From Paenibacillus sp. MAHUQ-63 (GTDB taxonomy: Bacteria; Bacillota; Bacilli; Paenibacillales; NBRC-103111): a DNA stretch of 64,000 nucleotides. The stretch covers positions 1 to 64,000 of the forward strand of contig NZ_JARADB010000008.1 of NCBI RefSeq assembly GCF_028765165.1, written 5' to 3'. This document shows positions 59,118 through 64,000 of the stretch, in pieces. Below the pieces are notes generated by a model, which was given only the letters and a program-made list of their open reading frames with translations, was not told the origin of the DNA and searched no databases. The translations under genes and the position numbers were made by a program. The first letter of the stretch is position 1; each line of letters opens with the position of its first letter.

Positions 59118-59306
59118 AACTGGAATTTCTCCCGTTATTCGCGAGAAAATTAGCCCAGTTGTACGAATAAAGGGAATTTCTCCCGTTAATTCATCCCCAT
59201 TTCGCGTAAAGGCTGCAAATACGGGCTGAATAACGGGAGGAATTCCTGTTATTCAGCATTCGAGGATCAGCCAGGCTGCATGTAACAGGAGAAATTCCCG
59301 CAATGG
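59118..59306. repeat. AACGGGAG palindromic repeat element, copy 2
   Basis: Four units related to those at 31876-32061: AACTGGAATTTCTCCCGTTATT-type at 59118-59139, a variant at 59166-59190, the reverse unit AATAACGGGAGGAATTCC at 59229-59246 and a partial reverse unit AACAGGAGAAATTCCCG from 59284. Units of opposite orientation can pair. GGAGCCGAGCTT also occurs on both sides (near 59085 and 59342). Confidence 0.8.
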
Positions 59307-59491
59307 GCGAGACTCTCGGTAGAGGCTTGGCTCTCTAGGAGGAGCCGAGCTTTCTTGTATGTGGCTTGCTGATGCCAGACGATCTCCGAGGTGTTATTGG
59401 CTTGTCGGGTATCCGAATAAGGTCCCGTGAGTCCTTAATTTGAGCCCTAATGGTGTACATGTATTCGAAAAATCACATGCATACTCTGCAT

Positions 59492-59528
59492 GTGTCCGTT
59501 CACGTTGACAGCCTCGCTGTGTCCGTTA
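59492..59528 (-). repeat. TAACGGACAC repeat, partial copy 3
   Basis: GTGTCCGTTC at 59492-59501 and GTGTCCGTTA at 59519-59528 are two same-direction units of the family at 1820-2001 and 16294-16476; no opposite arm is found here. Confidence 0.7.
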
Positions 59529-59563
59529 AAATGACTCAGCTGATAGTGAGGGCCATAGGGCCA

Positions 59564-61744
59564 TCAAGACGACTTGTTCGTTAACCTGGCTCTCCGATAT
59601 TCCCCCGGCGACGTGCCGGTCCGGTTCTTGAACATCCGGTTGAAGGAGGAGATGTTGCGGTAGCCGACCTGCAGGCCGATCTCTTGTATGTTGAGGTCGG
59701 TGGCGCGCAGCAGCTCTTGGGCATTGCTCACGCGCCGGTCGTGCAGATGTTCCATGAAATTGGCGCCTGTTTTCTCCTTGATGTACGTAGAGAGGTAGGA
59801 GGCGCTCAAATTCAACCGGTCCGCCAGTACATCGAGGGACAGGTCCTCGGCATATTGCTCCTGGATGATGCTGAGCACACGGTCGATGATCGGGTCGCTG
59901 GCCTCTTTCTTCTCCCGGATAATCTGCGAGACGGCATGGAAGTAGGCATGGAACGTCAGGCGGTACTCCTCCAAGGTACAGCATGCCTCAAGTTGAAGCT
60001 GGAGGGGCTTCAGCTGCCAGGCGGAGTCGCTGTGAACTTGGTAATGTTCGAGCACCATTCTGGCCTTGTCGGTGACGGCTAGCGCCAAATGCTTGAACGT
60101 ATCGACAGAAGCCTCCTCGTCATACAGCTCGCGCAGCCAAGAATCCACTAAGAGCAGCGTTTCTTGCTCTTTCCCGGCTTTCAGCGCTGCGGTCAGCTCC
60201 TGCTCCTGGGTTAGCGTCAGGATGTACGACGCGCGATCGGAGCGAATCTCGGCGATCGTTTGCGTTTCATCCAAAAGCCTGGCCTGCATCGCCATCTCCC
60301 GGACCTGCCGGTATGCGTAGCCGAACTGGATGGAATGCTCGAAGTTCGAGCTGACGGCGGCCGTGACCAAAGCGTAGCGCCGGTCGCGGTCCAGCAGCGG
60401 CTTCAGTTCCTCCAGCAGGGCGAGAATGCGGTCGCGATTATGGCCGGGGAAGACGGACAGGAATTGATGATGCTCCATCTGGAACGAATGGGAGTCAGGG
60501 AAGCGCTCGTCCGTTAGCTGCTTGATCTGCGTCCCGATCGACAGCGAGATGTGTTCCTTGCTCATAGGCACGTCGACGAAAGCGGCCGGGCGGAAACGAA
60601 GCTCGTAGAGAACGATGGTGTAAGCTTCCTCCGTGCCTTCGATATGCGGCCATTCGCTCGCCTCATGGTTAATATTTTTGAGCTTATTCATGAAATGGTA
60701 CGTCGTCAGCTCGGACTGCTGCTCTTTCAGCTCCTGCTGGATCTCCACCTGTTCTTCAAGCAGCCGGCGCACGGGTCTGTGGATTCGCTTGCTGAGAACA
60801 ATCGAAACCGCCAAAGCGATGACGATCGAGATGCCGAGCAGGATGATCATGAGATTGTCCAAGCGAAGGACCTTGGCGGCGAAATCAGGGCTCGTTACCC
60901 GCATGATGTAATGGATGCCGCCCTCATTGCGATAATCGACATAATACACGCCGTTCTCCATGACGTATTCGCGTTCTTCATCCCTATCCGCCGGCGGAGC
61001 CAAGAAAGGGGCGGGAATCGCTGATGCGCGGGGATTGCTCTGATAAATGAGCGCTTGTCCTGGCCCAAGGATAGATAAGTCCAGATTCGGCGTATCCTTG
61101 AGAATCGCGTCCCGCAGACGGTCGGCGTCGATCATCGCGATCAGCAAATCATCTGCCAGCGGCGGTTTGATCGAGTAGGGAATCAACGTTCGGGCGGCAG
61201 GGGAGTTTTGGGATGGCGTCCCGAAGGCTGCCGCCGGGTGAAGCACGTAATTGTCCGCACGTTGAAATTGCTGCTGCCAGTAGGAGAGCGGGTATGTTGA
61301 ACTCGCATATTGGCCGGCAAGCAGCTCTTCATTCGTACTAAGCCCGAACTTATTGACGGCCAGATTCGTGGAGTGAAACAGCAGGATCATATTATCCACA
61401 TACAGGTCCGAATCCCCGACAAGGCTCTGGATGTCCAGTACGACAGGACGGGTGGGCAGGGAATTCGGATCCTTCTGCACGTTGACTTGATTGTTCAGCG
61501 TGATGACATCTTTGTCGGTAAATTGTTTGAAGAGAGCTTCTCTGACTTTATCCAGCTGAAATTGATAACGCTCAGCCACCTTCTGCAGAGTGAGACGATT
61601 CTGTTCGATCATCTCGCTGCGGAGGTGGCTCTTCAGCATCCAGAAGATCAACAGGCTGAAGGAAGCGAAGATAAGAATCAGCAGGATGAAGCTGGCCAGC
61701 ACATTTCTTCGAAATAACGGCCCTTTCATGGCAAAAAAGTTCAT
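59564..61744 (-). CDS. Membrane-bound AraC-family regulator with extracellular sensor
   Basis: A 726-residue one-component regulator. TM1 is near residues 15-37 (VLASFILLILIFASFSLLIFWML), followed by an extracellular Cache-like domain of about 260 residues, and TM2 near 300-322 (LMIILLGISIVIALAVSIVLS). A cytoplasmic linker follows, and a C-terminal AraC HTH pair (LSLDVLADRLNLSASYLSTYIKEKTGANFMEHL and IQEIGLQVGYRNISSFNRMFKNRTGTSPGEYRR). There is no kinase or receiver domain. AAAGGGAG lies upstream of ATG 61744. Such proteins often control neighbouring sugar genes; here its target is not obvious, the closest being the orphan binding protein at 57327. Confidence 0.92.
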   Translation of the reverse strand: MNFFAMKGPLFRRNVLASFILLILIFASFSLLIFWMLKSHLRSEMIEQNRLTLQKVAERYQFQLDKVREALFKQFTDKDVITLNNQVNVQKDPNSLPTRPVVLDIQSLVGDSDLYVDNMILLFHSTNLAVNKFGLSTNEELLAGQYASSTYPLSYWQQQFQRADNYVLHPAAAFGTPSQNSPAARTLIPYSIKPPLADDLLIAMIDADRLRDAILKDTPNLDLSILGPGQALIYQSNPRASAIPAPFLAPPADRDEEREYVMENGVYYVDYRNEGGIHYIMRVTSPDFAAKVLRLDNLMIILLGISIVIALAVSIVLSKRIHRPVRRLLEEQVEIQQELKEQQSELTTYHFMNKLKNINHEASEWPHIEGTEEAYTIVLYELRFRPAAFVDVPMSKEHISLSIGTQIKQLTDERFPDSHSFQMEHHQFLSVFPGHNRDRILALLEELKPLLDRDRRYALVTAAVSSNFEHSIQFGYAYRQVREMAMQARLLDETQTIAEIRSDRASYILTLTQEQELTAALKAGKEQETLLLVDSWLRELYDEEASVDTFKHLALAVTDKARMVLEHYQVHSDSAWQLKPLQLQLEACCTLEEYRLTFHAYFHAVSQIIREKKEASDPIIDRVLSIIQEQYAEDLSLDVLADRLNLSASYLSTYIKEKTGANFMEHLHDRRVSNAQELLRATDLNIQEIGLQVGYRNISSFNRMFKNRTGTSPGEYRRARLTNKSS

Positions 61745-62007
61745 TAGTCGCAGGCTCCCTTTGATAGTTCCGCTTTGTGTTTCCGGCGATCTATATACGT
61801 TTTATTGTAGTCCATTCTCTATGTTAAAGGTATGGGCTTTTTTTTGGAAGCTTTGCTATTTTCCCGATTGAGGGGTTCATAAAAGCTTTAAAAACCAATC
61901 GAAACAATCGAGAAGGATCCAAAATCGTGTGTATAGGCAAGGCGGCCGGCACCGCATATGATGGGCATGTGTCGAACGCAGCTCATGGGAAGGAGAGAAG
62001 TAACAGG

Positions 62008-62049
62008 ATGGCCAATGGGCAGCACGCAGCTGAATCAAGAGGGGATTAG
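62008..62049 (+). CDS. Possible 13-residue leader ORF
   Basis: ATG at 62008, with GGAGAG nine bases before it, encodes MANGQHAAESRGD and stops 6 bases before the next gene. It may help translate the downstream gene by coupling or be chance. The rest of 61745-62007 shows no gene; the AT-rich part near 61790-61870 probably holds promoters for both directions. Confidence 0.25.
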   Translation: MANGQHAAESRGD

Positions 62050-62055
62050 GACGAA

Positions 62056-63261
62056 GTGAAACACATGCAGAAGAGTACGTTGTTAATCGTGAGAAGAAGC
62101 TTCGCTGCGTTGGTGATGGCCGTGATCGCATGCATCAGTCTAGCGGGTGCGGCATCGGCGCATTTCTCCTCGACCGGGTATTCCGATATTCAGGTAGGCT
62201 CGGATACGATTGAGTACCACTTGTGGATCTTGGAGAGCGACTTCGTTCATATATTCCCGGACAAGCCGGACGGGGGCGACAAGCTCAGCGATAAACAATT
62301 GGCTTCCTCTATGAAAGCCATCGCCGCTCTGGTCAGCGACGGTTTGGTTGTGACGGGGGACGGCAAAATCGGCAACGGCGAGATTATCGGCGTAAAGCAC
62401 GAGAAACGCGCCACGATGGAGATGGTCGGCATCGATATTCGCTACAAGTTCGCAGCTCCTGTGAAACAGTACCTGATGCAGTACAACTTCTTCTGGTACA
62501 GCGGCATTGACCCGAATCACAGCAATTATGCGACGATTCAGGTCGGCGGCCAGACGATCCAGCAGGTGCTTGGCAGCCAGAATTACATCGTACAGGTGCA
62601 GGGCCCGGGACCGGGGGCAGCCTCGAAGCCGGCCGGGAAACCAGCCGAGCCTTCCGGCTTCAAGACGGCAGGAATCGCAGCTGTGTCAACGGCGCAAGGG
62701 ACCGCCGGCGCTTCATGGCTGGCCACACTTAAGACCTACGTCGTCATGGGGATGGAGCACATCTGGTCGGGACTCGATCACCTGCTGTTCCTGTTCGGAC
62801 TGCTGCTAGCCGCTGAACAGCGGCCATGGAAAATCGTCCGGCTGATCACAGCCTTCACCATCGGCCACTGCATCACGCTCGTTCTATCATCGCTGGAGAT
62901 TGCTTATTTGTCGCCGCGAATCGTCGAGCCGTTAATTGCGCTGAGCATTGTCTACATTGCTGTAGAGAACATCTGGAAGAAGCGGGAGAGCGCACGGGAA
63001 GTTGTAACCCTGCTGTTCGGCCTCGTGCATGGCTTCGGCTTCGCCGAAGTGCTGCGGGGAACGCTCTCAGGTGAGATGGCATTGCCATTATTCTCCTTCA
63101 ACCTAGGCGTAGAGATCGGTCAGCTGGTCGTCGTGGCGATTGTGATTCCAGTCCTTCTGTGGATTCGGCGCCTGCCATGGCAGATCAAATGGAACCAATA
63201 TGCTTCCGGTCTAATCGGTGTATTCGGACTTTATTGGTTGATTGAACGCATGATTAGTTAA
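62056..63261 (+). CDS. HupE/UreJ-family membrane protein
   Basis: A 401-residue protein. A signal peptide (VRRSFAALVMAVIACISLAGAASA) is followed by an extracellular domain of about 165 residues, a Pro/Ala/Gly-rich linker, and a C-terminal six-helix HupE/UreJ_2 domain from about residue 225. MGMEHIWSGLDHLLFLFGLLL, TIGHCITLVLSS and GLVHGFGFAEVL carry the conserved His/Asp residues of the family, linked to nickel or cobalt uptake. GTG 62056 or ATG 62065 may be the start. There is no hydrogenase or urease gene nearby, so the metal role is inferred from the family only. Confidence 0.85.
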   Translation: MKHMQKSTLLIVRRSFAALVMAVIACISLAGAASAHFSSTGYSDIQVGSDTIEYHLWILESDFVHIFPDKPDGGDKLSDKQLASSMKAIAALVSDGLVVTGDGKIGNGEIIGVKHEKRATMEMVGIDIRYKFAAPVKQYLMQYNFFWYSGIDPNHSNYATIQVGGQTIQQVLGSQNYIVQVQGPGPGAASKPAGKPAEPSGFKTAGIAAVSTAQGTAGASWLATLKTYVVMGMEHIWSGLDHLLFLFGLLLAAEQRPWKIVRLITAFTIGHCITLVLSSLEIAYLSPRIVEPLIALSIVYIAVENIWKKRESAREVVTLLFGLVHGFGFAEVLRGTLSGEMALPLFSFNLGVEIGQLVVVAIVIPVLLWIRRLPWQIKWNQYASGLIGVFGLYWLIERMIS

Positions 63262-63294
63262 TACAAACTTTTATGATGAGGGGACGTTATCAAG

Positions 63295-64000
63295 TTGGTT
63301 ATGAAGAGTTTCAAACGATGGGTATCCGGCGTGACGGTGGCCGGGATGATGTTCAGCATGTTAGCGCCGATGGCTTCCGCTGATGGGGTCGTCGTACAAG
63401 CCGTAGATAATGCCCAAGTGCCTAAGCTGCTCATTACGGAGCTCGTGCCGGATACGGCGAATTTCGACAGTGCCGATGCCTACGAATTTATTGAAGTTTA
63501 TAATAATTCGAATCAAACGCTGGATTTTAACCAGTACAATCTAGTCTATCGGTTCTCCGGTGCGGATACCGTCTGGGCGCCGTATCAAAACACGAATCCA
63601 GGCGGCAGTATGCCGATTCCCGCGCAATCATCCATCGTGCTGTGGGTCATGAATGCGAAGAACAAAGGCTTGACGGCTGCCGATTTTAATACCAATTTCC
63701 AAACGAACCTGCAGATGAACGTCAACCTGTACCGCGTGGAAGGCGGCGGCGGGATGCACAACAGCTCTCCAAGGGACTTGGTTATTCAGGAAAAGACGGG
63801 CAGCGACATTTCCATTGCCAGCTACCAGAACGATAATCAAACGCTGCCGGACAAAGGGATATTCTACCGCTATCCGACCAACGGTTCGAAAAATATGGTG
63901 ATGTACGGCTCCGGAGAAGATACCAACCCGGCGAAGGCGACCCCGGGGGTTATTGATCCTACGCAGGTTCCGTCCGTTCCACGGGTGTTCTCGCAAGCTC
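63295..64000 (+). CDS. Secreted lamin-tail-domain protein, start only (partial)
   Basis: A frame open to the window end, starting with TTG at 63295 (GAGGGG 11 bases upstream) or ATG 63301. The signal peptide is KRWVSGVTVAGMMFSMLAPMASA. From residue 45 VPKLLITELVPDTANFDSADAYEFIEVYNNSNQTLDFNQYNLVYRF is a lamin tail domain, an Ig-like fold found at the N-terminus of large exported nucleases and phosphatases. The catalytic part would lie outside the window, so the enzyme class is unknown. It follows the HupE gene by 33 bases and may be co-transcribed with it. Confidence 0.85.
   Translation, partial: MVMKSFKRWVSGVTVAGMMFSMLAPMASADGVVVQAVDNAQVPKLLITELVPDTANFDSADAYEFIEVYNNSNQTLDFNQYNLVYRFSGADTVWAPYQNTNPGGSMPIPAQSSIVLWVMNAKNKGLTAADFNTNFQTNLQMNVNLYRVEGGGGMHNSSPRDLVIQEKTGSDISIASYQNDNQTLPDKGIFYRYPTNGSKNMVMYGSGEDTNPAKATPGVIDPTQVPSVPRVFSQA

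Overview
The window looks like chromosomal DNA of a Firmicute of the Paenibacillus type. Pointers are strong GGAGG ribosome-binding sites, frequent GTG/TTG starts, U-tailed terminators, a PurR/guanine-riboswitch controlled pur operon, a sporulation checkpoint gene (sda), a B. subtilis-like puc gene set, YesN/YesM-type two-component control of a sugar ABC transporter, and an SLH-domain surface protein. The genus is inferred from gene content only.

Layout. 1-350: 3' end of 23S rRNA, 5S rRNA and terminator. 546-1660: a two-gene split chromate-family transporter. 1.7-2.9 kb: a decayed region with a hairpin repeat and a broken metalloprotease gene. 3.0-12.2 kb: purine catabolism operon (pucL, pucM, pucH, pucF, pucG, a gamma-glutamyltransferase-like gene, pucA, pucB), followed at 12.3-16.1 kb by pucC-pucD-pucE under a separate promoter with a palindromic operator. 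Together these cover hypoxanthine/xanthine to urate, allantoin, allantoate and ureidoglycine. 16.6-17.2 kb (minus): sda and an unknown gene. 17.4-21.1 kb: a rearranged ComX-ComP-ComQ quorum-sensing locus. The pre-pheromone gene is divergent from the kinase gene, the prenyltransferase gene lies downstream of the kinase gene, and there is no ComA-type regulator in the window. This is the most interesting item.

21.1-31.6 kb: an AraC-type response regulator and sensor kinase, then two sugar permeases, two solute-binding proteins and a fused pectinesterase/SGNH esterase without a signal peptide. The promoters of the regulator gene and of the transporter operon share the same motif at the same distance from the -10, which suggests one regulon. 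31.7-32.4 kb: three kinds of repeats. 32.5-34.5 kb: katA with a perfect PerR box, followed by a 90-residue Fur-family protein that has only the DNA-binding half. 34.5-35.6 kb (minus): secreted DUF3298-type protein.

35.7-49.5 kb: complete IMP biosynthesis operon purE-K-B-C-S-Q-L-F-M-N-H-D with PurR-like sites, guanine riboswitch and intercistronic hairpins. 49.5-52.8 kb: small membrane protein, extradiol dioxygenase-like protein, DCC-family protein, a cluster of DnaA-box-like sites and a YerB lipoprotein. 53-56.2 kb: large SLH surface protein with a structured leader. 56.3-58.7 kb: AraC regulator and an orphan sugar-binding protein. 58.8-59.5 kb: transposase remnant and repeats. 59.6-61.7 kb (minus): membrane-bound AraC regulator. 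62-64 kb: HupE/UreJ-type membrane protein and the start of a secreted lamin-tail-domain protein that runs off the window.

Two dispersed palindromic repeat families recur across the window. Low-complexity expansions interrupt two otherwise conserved enzyme genes (pucD and the pectinesterase).
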